Positions 20,801 through 46,600 of a stretch of DNA of 64,000 nucleotides are shown here, piece by piece (the first letter of the stretch is position 1; each line of letters starts with the position of its first letter). The notes beneath the pieces are model-generated. The model saw nothing but the letters and a program-made list of their open reading frames with translations. It made no database searches and was not told the origin of the DNA. The stretch comes from Megalobrama amblycephala (Eukaryota; Chordata; Actinopteri; Cypriniformes; Xenocyprididae), in contig NC_063066.1 of NCBI RefSeq assembly GCF_018812025.1, positions 1,920,692 through 1,984,691 of the forward strand, read 5' to 3'. The position numbers were made by a program, and so were the translations under genes.

Positions 20801-21816
20801 TGTGTCGATAGTTATTGTTTAACGCATCAGCAAAGTTGATGGAACATTTATTCAGATGACTGTCGTCTTGTTCCTCAGATATCAAGCAGTTGGGTCATGC
20901 CAACCGGCAGAAGCTGGTGGAGGAGCTGCTGGCGCTGATGGCCCGAGAGAAGCACAGTCAGGAGGTAGAACCGGATCACTGGTGAAAGATGATCTGCATT
21001 GGTTGATGGCATCAGTGTCGGTCTGTAGTAATTGTTCATGTGTGTGTTTCTGGACAGGTGCAGGAATCATTTGCTGACTGTGCGCTGGACATTAAGAGAA
21101 TGTACAACACAGGTGACCGCGGCAAGGTTATGATGAGCTGGACGGCCGGCTCTCTCAGCGACGTCATCTCCGTTCTGCTCGCAGCTCAGAGGAGACAGGA
21201 CGCCTGGTAAACGTCTTTTACAGGATTCTGTAATGTGATCAAGATCAAATCGAGTTAAAAACGCCCTCAGATCTGTTCCTCTCACTTCTCTTCATTCAGG
21301 GACACGCTGAAACTCTTCAAAACACACAATAGAGTTCCCAGGTAAGATCAAGAGTGCTTTTTTCCCCATGGCTTTTCCAATGATTTGTGCTTTTTGAGAT
21401 TTTTAAGAAATTGCTTGAAAACCTCTACAAGTGAATATGCATTTAACATAAATGTTTTAGTCAGTTTTTGCCACATGCAATATAACAGAAATGTTTTATT
21501 TCTTGTCTTGATATGTTCACACTAACATGTGTCAGTGCGGAGCTGTTGAACCAGTTCTTGACGTGTGTGAAGGAGAGTGGTGATGTGGATCAGGCCGTGG
21601 AGCTGGTTCAGATCTCCGCTGGCTTCTGTCTGCCCGAAACGCCCGAACTCATCCAGAGGATCCAGCAGGAGTTTGAGCTCTCAGAGCAGCACAAGTACGT
21701 CTCGCCTTTGCGGATGATTTAGTTGAATTAGAAAATACAAGAATGAATTTGTAATCTGGTCCTCTTGCAGGAGCATCTTGTCTGATCTGGAGATTCGGAC
21801 CTTTAACAGCGAGTAA
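10983..21816 (+). CDS. ptcd3: Pentatricopeptide repeat domain 3, mitoribosomal protein mS39
   Basis: Mitochondrial PPR protein of the small mitoribosomal subunit, needed for mitochondrial translation. Twenty-four exons: 10983-11074, 11262-11314, 11408-11438, 13496-13541, 13631-13699, 13829-13933, 14012-14135, 14210-14319, 15104-15180, 16253-16340, 16419-16479, 16565-16647, 16721-16865, 18152-18202, 18308-18397, 18487-18515, 18608-18714, 18789-18867, 18954-19044, 20879-20964, 21058-21206, 21300-21341, 21536-21694, 21771-21816. They total 2013 nt, 670 aa plus stop (human 689). The N-terminus [20 protein letters not shown] is Arg/Lys-rich as expected for a mitochondrial presequence. Family landmarks: [51 protein letters not shown] (PPR helix pair), [27 protein letters not shown]. 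Exons 3 (31 nt) and 16 (29 nt) are micro-exons. The C-terminus is short and lacks the acidic Ser/Asp tail of human. Confidence 0.95.
11495..12462. mobile_element. TTAA-flanked non-autonomous DNA transposon (~960 bp)
   Basis: Terminal inverted repeats AGGTGCAATATGTAAGATTT at 11499 and its near-exact reverse complement ending at 12458, each bordered outside by TTAA (11495-11498 and 12459-12462). The interior has no transposase; its short ORFs are not recognisable. Sits in ptcd3 intron 3. Confidence 0.85.
12480..12720 (+). pseudogene. Fragment of a LINE reverse transcriptase
   Basis: The frame ending at 12626 reads [19 protein letters not shown], the conserved non-LTR retrotransposon RT block just before the catalytic motif. 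About 40 bp further on, in another frame, [13 protein letters not shown] corresponds to the usual FHFYADDTQLYL block, with the catalytic ADD changed to VND. A stop and frameshift separate the two, so this is a dead fragment, perhaps of an L2/CR1/Rex-type element. In ptcd3 intron 3, beside the TTAA element. Confidence 0.75.
12725..13420. repeat. hAT-like repeat fragment
   Basis: Shares long phrases with 25850-27280 (CACAGAATTGTTTTGCGTCT, GAATGAATCAGCCGTTTGAA, ACCACTGGCCCGACCGG) in the same orientation and ends near TGAGCCCTGC, a typical hAT-like terminus in fish. No coding potential. In ptcd3 intron 3. Confidence 0.65.
14328..14556 (+). repeat. Dispersed repeat, near-identical to 63697-63930
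   Basis: Runs from ACAATGTTCCTCATTTAAAT through AAGGGGCGG to GACTGGGAAGAGAGGAGC. The copy at 63697 differs by a few bases and has a short extra segment of roughly 15 bp in the middle. Starts nine bases after ptcd3 exon 8 ends, so it overlaps the start of intron 8. Confidence 0.85.
14720..14925. repeat. Palindromic MITE, copy of the 59940-60255 family
   Basis: Contains ATTACCCAGAATGCATTGTA and its inverted counterpart ACAATGCATTCTAGGTAAT around a central TACAGTAT-like core, plus GAGAAAGTAGCCTAT twice. The same units occur inverted at 59940-60255. Confidence 0.75.
15205..16095. repeat. Two adjoining transposon-derived repeats in ptcd3 intron 9
   Basis: 15210-15310 begins CTACTGGTCAAAGGTTTGG and continues AAGGCTGCATTAAATTGATC, related to the 28345-29280 palindrome. 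From about 15331 a second unit follows, with CTGGTGTCTCCAGAATGTG, CTTTAAATGCAAATGAGCTG and GGGGCGGGG, ending near ATCAACCACCTCTTTAAA at 16090. Neither has a credible coding frame. Confidence 0.55.
16885..18100 (+). mobile_element. GGGGTTCAAGC-ended transposon, single-unit copy
   Basis: Begins GGGGTTCAAGCACATGCTGA and ends AGTGCTTGAACCCCGGTAAA, followed by GCTGCTTGCAGCTTTAATT; the ends form an inverted repeat GGGGTTCAAGCAC. The interior matches the larger inverted copy at 30686-34725 (for example the GGTATCGTTGGACTC region in reverse complement). No protein recognised. Lies in ptcd3 intron 13 and carries a (TA)n run at 17803-17853. Confidence 0.8.
17803..17853. repeat. (TA)n microsatellite
   Basis: About 25 TA units, inside the GGGGTTCAAGC element of ptcd3 intron 13. 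Confidence 0.9.
19060..20820. repeat. Tandem related transposon copies in ptcd3 intron 19
   Basis: At least two successive copies of the family also seen at 1-800 and 41546-42855: one opens GAGGTCCAAACACTGAAGG (19068), the other AGGGGCCAAGCACTGAAGG (19922). Both contain GTTATGACAACCATAACCTG and CACTGCCACCTAG. A remnant of ptcd3 exon 19 lies at the junction (19861-19905). Confidence 0.8.
19861..19940 (+). pseudogene. Degenerate duplicate of the 3' end of ptcd3 exon 19
   Basis: Matches 18999-19085, the last 46 bp of exon 19, its donor site and the start of the following repeat: CTTGATACCGACAACCGATT versus CTTGATACTGACAGCCGATT, then CGCAGATATGGAAAGGTGAT in both. The copy lacks about 8 bp internally, which breaks the frame, and has no acceptor site in front, so it should not be spliced in. 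Confidence 0.85.
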
Positions 21817-21956
21817 ATCTCGGGGCTGAGAGGCGTTCTGCAGTGTGGATGATCAGAGCAGCTGAATATCTGTTGAAATCTGCGCATTTTCTGTATACTT
21901 CAGCGTGTTTGGTACATGTGTAATTATTACTCTTCATTCAGATGATAACTCAACTC

Positions 21957-21962
21957 AATAAA
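21957..21962 (+). terminator. ptcd3: Poly(A) signal AATAAA of ptcd3
   Basis: Canonical hexamer about 140 bp after the ptcd3 stop codon, giving a short 3' UTR. No other AATAAA lies between the stop and this site. Confidence 0.8.
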
Positions 21963-21999
21963 AAAATCAGTAGTTTAAATGTTTTCCTCACTGGTGTTT

Positions 22000-22720
22000 T
22001 GAGTCTGGATTCATGTTCTGATGGGATCTGATCACGTGAGCTTGTTTTTTGTCCATACCAATCTTCAGTGGTACTGATCAAACACAAGATTACAGTTTAT
22101 TGAATGGTTGACTTTTTAATGCAGTTATCACATTTACCTAATTTACCAATAAACCAGTTTTATTGATTGCAATAAAGACGAAGCTATTGGGACCGTTTAA
22201 AAACGCCGTGTCTGTAATTAGACACACATGCATTATTTTCCAGCACTTCAAATGTTATATTTAATGTAATGACCACAAATACTTGTTCATCCTTCTGAGA
22301 TTGTCCCCATTGTAAAACTGAACGTTTAAAAATGTAGGAAATTCAACATTTGATATAAAACACATTTAAAAATAGACAATAATTACCACTTTAACCAGCA
22401 GGTGGCGGCAAAGTAACATTTATTTGTGCATATATCAGCCATTTCTTCTAATCGTTTTTGACTAAATATTAAACATTATAAAATAACTAGGTTTAAAAAT
22501 ACATTTTGTCAATGTGAAGTATGAAATACTCTCATGAAAAACAATAACTTTTCTTGTGAACGAATGACAGAAAGCGAGCGCCGCTCTCTCTTTATAATCA
22601 CAGCAGATGTCAGTCAGTGCAGCACAAGATCAATGATTTCAGCACACAATTTATTCAATTAATCTAACTAAAGTGCACAATATTTAATTTTTGAAGCTTT
22701 TTTTACATAAAAGTGTGAAA
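22000..22720. other. Intergenic region downstream of ptcd3, no gene recognised
   Basis: AT-rich sequence between the ptcd3 poly(A) signal and the candidate exons at 22725. It includes CCAGCAGGTGGCGGCA near 22398, which resembles a CTCF core motif by eye. Nothing else is supportable. Confidence 0.4.
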
Positions 22721-22724
22721 ACTA

Positions 22725-22985
22725 ATGGTCGAATTGAATTTAGCCGAGGTGAACACTGAGGTACGTCTTTATTTATTTTTTATGCCGTCTTATGTTTGAA
22801 TAACTAAATTAATGCTATGCATGACTATTTAAATGACTATATTCTGATTATAAACTAAGTTTTTCACTACTGATGCTCAACACACCAGTAAATGACTCTC
22901 ACCGGAATTTTCCAGCTGGCTTATATTATTGCGGAAGTTCTAAAGAACGCTCCGTTCATATTACCCATTAAGACATTCCTAACAG
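22725..22985 (+). CDS. Possible 5' exons of an unrecognised short gene
   Basis: Two exon-like pieces join in frame. 22725-22760 reads MVELNLAEVNTE and is followed by GTACGT; 22916-22985 has a pyrimidine-containing TTTTCCAG acceptor, encodes LAYIIAEVLKNAPFILPIKT plus FLT, and is followed by GTAAAA. The peptide has an amphipathic look and is not low-complexity. I do not recognise the family. Two possible third exons can be drawn, one after the AG at 23180 (23181 onward) and one after the AG at 23390 (23391 onward), but neither gives a familiar peptide. It sits in the gap between the convergent ptcd3 and immt, on the ptcd3 strand. It could be a real small gene, a gene remnant or chance. Confidence 0.25.
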
Positions 22986-23610
22986 GTAAAATAAATATAA
23001 TGAATATATAAGCTAATATAGTGCATATATTTAGTGAAATGCTTCATTTTTCTAGTGAACTAACATGCTGTGGACACTAAATGACTTGCCTGAGGTTAAA
23101 AACACTAGTTTAACTAGGTTAAAACACTAGTTAAGAGACACATAAACATCTATGCATAGAGTGTCTGTTCTTGTGGCAGTTAGCAAACAGTGTTGCATTA
23201 CCGCACACGCCCCCTTCTGGATTGGAGTGTGGATCGCACTTGACAGACTGGATTCATCATCTGACTGTATGCACTGAAACGTACTAAAATATATACAGAC
23301 CTAACTGTATGTGAAATGAAAAGACACTTTTTGCTGCCGTGCCTTTAAGATTTCTATGGAAACAGTATATTTGTGAATTGTTTGCTGTCAGTTCCAATAT
23401 GGCGTGTGCATCTCCATCCTTCAATAACAGCCTCATTCATCAAGTCTTCAGCAACAGATTCTCAACACAATCTGTGCTGCTCAAACTGTTATGAATCTGG
23501 CTCGTTTAAAATAATTAAAATCAAAATGAACCCTACTAAACCACATCTGACGGTAAAGTAAAACTCAGACATGCAAATAACTGAAATGCCGTTCTCGTCA
23601 ACAACCATGA

Positions 23611-23616
23611 TTTATT
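23611..23616 (-). terminator. immt: Likely poly(A) signal of immt
   Basis: TTTATT on the plus strand is AATAAA on the minus strand, about 455 bp beyond the immt stop. Plausible 3' UTR end, but not the only candidate hexamer. Confidence 0.5.
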
Positions 23617-24070
23617 GATCTCCAATAGTGAATGAGAGCAGGACTGAATATTCTTAACAGTCTGGGTTAATAGACAACTTTGAAACTGAAGCGTTACATG
23701 TGAAACGGTGAACAGGTTAGTGTCCCGCTGCCATCAGTGGTTTTGACCCGCAGGCCCTTCAACCTGATCCTGAACAGTGAGATGTGCAGCATATACACTG
23801 AGGAGTGCCACTGCCAAGATCAACAAAACCCTTGAGATGTGTTTTTCCGCACACGAGGGACACTTACGGTCTGTTCTGGATGGTAGGCCACTTAAGAACT
23901 GTTTTAAGGGCAGAAACTTCCTGTGAAAGTGCTTCGGACAGATAAGAAAACAAAATTTTTGGCTAGCACACAATCTATTTATAAATTAAATCAGCTGAGC
24001 GGAAGGTTCAGTTAACAGCGGGCGAATGACACTCCTCGTAATTTACATAATCTCCACAGAGTGGGCGTGG

Positions 24071-40773
<16,703 letters not shown>

Positions 40774-40950
40774 GATTCTGAGGCTTGGACTGAAGAGCAG
40801 AAATACGCCACCGGCTTCAGCAAAACATTATAAATGTGTCAACCTCGACCGCGACTTCGCCTCAGCACACTGTAGATTACTCCAGCACTGGTGCACGTAT
40901 GACAGAGCAGCGCATGCGCAGTAGGCACACCCAACGCGAACATACGTCAC
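40774..40950 (-). promoter_or_regulatory. immt: immt promoter-proximal region with NRF1-type palindrome
   Basis: GCGCATGCGCA at 40910-40920 fits the NRF1 consensus (two GCGCA half-sites). It lies 137-147 bp upstream of the immt ATG in GC-richer, CpG-containing sequence. NRF1 drives many nuclear genes for mitochondria, which suits Mic60. Motif seen; function inferred. Confidence 0.65.
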
Positions 40951-40979
40951 GAGTTCACAGAAAAGAAATATTCAGATTC

Positions 40980-41540
40980 TAATTTATTTATTTATTGGGT
41001 ACTATTGTTATTTTTGTTTTGTAATGTATATGTTTTTACTGATTTTCTTGCTGCTGTTATTATTATTGCATTATTGTCATTTTTATTTAATTGCTTATTT
41101 TTTTTGTTACTGAATAAATCATTAAAAAAAAGATTCTAAATTATTTAATTAATTGATTTGCTTATTAAGCAATGATACTAATTTTTCCATTAAATACATG
41201 ATTGTAGAACGCATGGAGCTGAGGTAGAGAGGAAACACTTTATTGTTCGTGTTATAGTGTAATTCTACATTTAAGTACTATATATTAGTATTAATTATAT
41301 GTATTTATGGTTAGGGTTTGGTTGAGAGTATAATTATGCATAATTTATAGTTATTGCTACAGTAACGTGTGTAACGCACACTGTAAAACAAAGTGATCTT
41401 TCTCTCATTTTATTTAATTTTTCAGCTTTATTTATTTTGAAGACAGTGCTGGATTTTAGGCAAATCTCACTTGAGATCAAATTTTACCCTCAAAAAAATC
41501 TAAATAAAAAATATATTTTGCATAAAGACAGGGAAAACGT
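40980..41540. other. AT-rich intergenic spacer upstream of immt
   Basis: T- and A-rich sequence between the immt promoter and the next repeat. I see no gene or clear element in it. Confidence 0.5.
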
Positions 41541-41545
41541 TTATT

Positions 41546-42862
41546 TTTAGGGGTCAAGCCCCGAAACTATTAAATTCGTTAGTTTTCTTATTATTACTAT
41601 TATTCCGCTCTTGAGTCTATGGCAGCCTATAGAACCGTAAAAAGTTATGAAATTTGGCACACAGATAGAGGACAGTCTGAAATATTACCATAGCAAATTT
41701 GGAGTCTCTACCTCAAACCCTCTAGCGCCACCAACAGTTCAAAGATTCACTCATGTTTATGCTCATAACTTTTGACTCGTAAATCCTATTTGAATTTTTT
41801 GTCCAATTTGCATGAAATTTGGTATGTAGCAAAAAGTTATTAAAATATTGTTGGTCAGCCAATCCGTTCTCGTATAGCGCGTCAACGAATTTAAAGGCGA
41901 GCACACAAAAATGGATTTGATGCTGTATGTTTGTAATGATTTGGTGTATTGACACCAAATTTGGTATATGTCATTACAAGCATGACTTGGGGGTACATGC
42001 ACAGTATAATCACAGCGCCACCTACTGGTGCCGAGATAGGAAAAATGAATATTTTTGCTTATAACTTTTGAATGCCTTGTTCTAAAATCATGAGGATGGT
42101 CTCCTTAGATTCCTTGAGGCATGTCGAGTTGAACGATATCCAATTTTCTTTGGTCGGCCATTTTGAATTTTGTCATGAAATGCTGTGTTTTACGAACACA
42201 TGAACGTATCCTTACGAATCTCGGTGTGATTCATCAAGGCCATGTTCTAAGATGACTTGTAAAGTTTTAGGTCAGCACACCCTAGTGGTCAAGAGATATA
42301 AAGAAATTTATGAAAATGCTTATAACATATGAAAAATGCAACATATTGTCATTTAACTTACATCGTTAGATTTCTACGACACCAAATTTGCCATATTCTA
42401 CCATACTTACCATCCACCATATTGAATTTTATTCAATACTTTTTTTTAACTCCTCCAACAAAATTTGTCCAATTTGTATGAAATTTGGTATGTAGCATCT
42501 ACAGACACTCATGACAAAAAGTTATTAAAAGATTTTTGAACTCTTGTTTTATACTGCGTCAACAAATTTGACGGCGAGCACGCCAAAATGGATATGCGGC
42601 TGTATCTTTGCAAAGGTTTGTTGTATTGACACGAAACTTGGTACATGTCATCACAGGCATGACTTGAGCGTGCATGCAGAGTTTCGTCACAGCGCCACCT
42701 ACTGCTCAGAAGTTATAAACCATGTTATTATGTTATAAATGCTTTAACTGATGTAATTTAAACAGCTTTATCCTAACCTCATGATCACAGAGGTCCACAA
42801 ATATTTCCTTTTCTGTGGCTTGACCCCGTAATTGCTGCTTGCAGCTATATTTATTTAGGTAT
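41546..42862. mobile_element. GGGGTCAAGCC-ended dispersed transposon
   Basis: Starts AGGGGTCAAGCCCCGAAACT and ends GTGGCTTGACCCCGTAATTG followed by GCTGCTTGCAGCTATA, the same end design as 16885-18100. The interior shares TTTGGCACACAGATAGAGGA and CACAGCGCCACCTACTG with 1-800 and 19060-20820. Small antisense ORFs are not recognisable. Confidence 0.8.
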
Positions 42863-42953
42863 TTGCATTGTGACTTTGCATCAGGCACTAAAATGGTAGT
42901 GAATGGACAAAACTGAGTGGATCCACAATGTAACACAGCTGAGAAAGTTGGAC

Positions 42954-42959
42954 TTTATT
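42954..42959 (-). terminator. rnf103: Candidate poly(A) signal of rnf103
   Basis: AATAAA on the minus strand about 740 bp after the rnf103 stop, just before the transposon that would bound the 3' UTR. Another hexamer at 43165-43170 is equally possible. Confidence 0.4.
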
Positions 42960-43697
42960 GAATTGAACGTCATTACAGGTATAAGTTCCCAAATCACTTT
43001 TAGAAGTCAAAGGGGTAAAGTCTGTATTAGTGTTAATGGCGAAACGCTGTTCAAAAATAATAAAAACTAACATGCTCCAACAAGACAATGACTTAAATTG
43101 CAGATGGAGCCATGAAGATTTGCATGTCAATGCCAAAGCCATTTTCAATTCTGCACAGGGCATTTTTATTCAAGTTATGTAAAGCTATAACTTCTTTTCC
43201 AAAAAATAATATCATATGCACATGCCCAGAGTGTTAATCCTTTATATAAAGACTCCTCAAGTCTTCACTTCCCCAATGACTCAATCTTAGACAGATTATT
43301 CACATTTGGAGACACATTGAACACAAGATGAAATTCTCAGGTACAGGAACGTATGGATTTTTCTTCTTGTCTCACTGGGATTTATGAAGAGTGCTACAAC
43401 AGAAACTTTACCATTCAATATTTTATCATTTTAACTCTTAAAATCTATTACTTTTTTAAATCCAAGTACAAGGCATTTGACCCAAATCAAGTTTTTTCCC
43501 TTTAAAAAATAAGATTCAAAAAAATATTGGGAAATATGCATTTTAATTAAACACTGTGCAAGTTAAAACCACCAACAGAAACCCCAGGAGCCAATGTTAT
43601 GAATCTAAAGACTAAAGATGAACACATCAAGTCGTTTTTCTTTTTTTTTTTTTTTAAATAAGTGCCAGAAGCAAGACGTAAACGAATCACATGAGGG

Positions 43698-46600
43698 CTA
43701 TTCCGGTTCCAGTGGTTGAGTCGCACGTGGTCTCGCGGGTCTTTTCTTGTACGACGGCCACCGGCACACAGGGCAACAGTGCCGCCCACCGGCCAGCCAG
43801 ACCACAATGCACTGCTGGTGGAACACATGGCTACATGGTAGACCCATGACGAGGCAATCAGTCTCAAAGTTCTCCAGACACACGACGCACTCGGTGCAGT
43901 GGAGCATCCCACAAGGCCACTGAGACCAATCAGTGTCCGGTTCCTCTCCACCCGACTCTTCTGACTGCGTTGCAGCCGGACACCCGTAATCAAGAACCTC
44001 GTGATGCGCTTCCTGCTCCCCGCTGGAGTCGCCGTTTGCGTTGGTCGTGGCCGTTTGTCGGTTGGGTCCCTCGGGTTGTGCGAGTCTGAACTTCCAGGTG
44101 GGCAGGTTCTTGATGTAGTCTGTTGGAACGAGCGGGTGAAGCCAGAGATCTGGGAATGCCAACCTTTCCAAAAGGAAGTTAGGATCGTCATCCCAGTCTG
44201 ACTCAAAGTTCTGGAACGAGGCGATGGGATGCACTAAGTAGCTGGTGTACCAATCCCAAAGACTCGACAACCACTCCAGGTTGTTGGCGTTTTGGTCTTC
44301 ATTGCTGCATCTTCTCTTCTTCTCGAAGTAGTCGATGAGAAGGCCGTGGGCTAGGTAAGTGCTGAGGAAGAGAGCTGGATGAGAAGAATAGAAGGTCCAG
44401 TCGGCTCGGACCCATGAGGCGATGGTAGTGGTGTCTGCGTAACGCAGAAGTTTCAAGCTGTACTCGTAAAAGCTATCCAAGTACGGAAGCTGCAGAAAAC
44501 CAAGGATGGGCAGCCAGGAAATGATGAGTAGGGAATTATAAGTTCCTAGAGTGCTGATTAAAACCACAAAGCGCTTTATGGTGGCTCCTTGCGTGATGAA
44601 AAGATCCATCCAAGCCATTAGATTGACCATGACTAAGCTCAAAATGAACAGGTCATTGACTTCTGGCTGCACGGAGCGAAGGAACGCGTCCATGGCGTGC
44701 AGGGAGATGAATTCCCCAGTGCTGTTGCCGTATCGGTAGATGCCTTCTGGTGTTTTGAGGATGTATGAGGGCGTTTGCTGCACGCCAATCTCCTCCAGAC
44801 AGGTGGTGTTGTCCCAGTTGCGCACGTCGACGAAGATGAACTCGATGCGCCCTGTGAACTTGATGCTGAGCGCTGAGAAGAACGCCGGGGGCTGAAGGAG
44901 TCTGGCGAACAAGAACATCTTCACCGGTTGCTTGTCCATCTGATACCAGTCGTCCATTAACTGCTCGGAGAGGCGGATGGTTTTGATGCGAGATGCAACG
45001 TGAGAGGTCATCCATTTGAAGATGTGCTCGGTTTCGATGCGTCTGCCGTTGTACTCCTTCAACATGACCTTCCCTTTGGAGGCATAGGTCTGCGGGACGG
45101 ACATGATGAGGGTGGACTTCATCCAGCCCCGCTTATGGCAGTACCTGAGAAGGGGGAATGACGAAAAACATTAAAATGCCTTTTTTTCCTATAAATTTGT
45201 GAATTTAAATAATTTATATATTTCTTGTGTAGATGGGAATGAAGGAAGAAAGTCGGATTTAAACTTAGTTAATGAAAACTATGATGAAAAATGTTTATCA
45301 AGGAGCTTAAAGGGTTAGTTCACCCAAAAATGAAAATTCTGTCATTTATTACTCACCCTCTTGTCGTTCCACATCCGTAAGACCTTCATTCATCTTCAGA
45401 ACACAAATTAAGATATTTTTGATGAAATCCAAGAGTTTTATTTTTATCTCTCATAGAAAGCAACGTAATTACCATCATTCATGGTCCAGAAAAGTAGTAA
45501 AAACATCGTTATACTAGTCGATATAGTGCTGGGCGTAAACAATGTATGAGAATGACACAGAAGAGATTGTTGAATAAAGTCCTTATTTTTGTTTTGTTTT
45601 TGCACACAAAAAGTATTCTCGTCTCTTCATAACATTAAGGTTGAACCACTGTAAGGTTGAACAACGATGAGTACCTTTCTGGACCTTGAAAGACCGTAAT
45701 TTTGTTGCTTTCTATGGGCGATAAGAAACCTCTCGGATTCGAAATATCTTAATTTGTGTTCTGAAGATTAACGAAGGTCTTACGGGTGTGGAACGACATG
45801 AGGGAGAGTATATTTCATTTTTGGGTGAATTAACCCTTTAATTCCTGTGAGTAAGACGAGACGATGACGAGGCGACACCAAGGTCATTAAACGGTAACAG
45901 CATTGACGGAAAAAAACGAGATTAAAATGTAATTAAAAAAATAAAAACTTTATCAAAATCGCTCTTTGTTTGTGTCAAAAAAAAATTTGTTTGTGGTTGC
46001 CAGATATCAAGAGTTTGAAATCCCTCAATCGGGGCTTTTCTGTTCATTTTCTACCCAGTGTTTTAATTAAGCCTAAAGTATAGTTCACTTTTTACGCGTT
46101 TGCGAGGGTCAGCGTACAGGGCGTGAATTTTGTTTTCAGAAGAGTACTTGTACGCACAGGTCGCATTTAATTTCTTTTGCAGTAATTAGTTTATCCACAA
46201 GGTGGCAGCCGTGCCCTGGGGGCGTCGATTCACAAGGTAGTCAAAGAAAAACTGCATAAACAGAACAGAGCGGAACTCATGCGAGCTACAGCGACAATGG
46301 AGGCCTACATAGATGAGAGATTGTGTGAAGAGGTTAGAAAGTACCCTCGTTTGGAACTATAGCTTGAAAGAATACAAATATATTTAGTTTTTACATGAGA
46401 TTGATCAAAACTGTGCATGCGTCGAACACCTGTGTACGCGTACGAGTCTAATGAAGTATACTTCCCAAGGCTGTGCGTTCAACTGACACTAGCGTTCGCG
46501 TAAAAAAGTACACCCAGGGGTTTAATCTTTGCAATCTGGCAACCATGCGCACGCGCTCTACACTGTGGAAGAAGCGCTGATGATCTGAAAACACAGACAA

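Noticed and set aside
10983..21816. Intronic C/D snoRNA SNORD94 expected in ptcd3 by analogy with human
   Set aside because: I scanned the ptcd3 introns by eye for paired RTGATGA and CTGA boxes with closing stems and found no convincing candidate; several GATGA words (for example near 20990) lack matching boxes.
43547..44206. 219-codon minus-strand ORF overlapping the end of rnf103
   Set aside because: Alternative frame of the rnf103 last exon and 3' UTR, containing a poly-lysine run from an A-tract; the RING frame is the real one.
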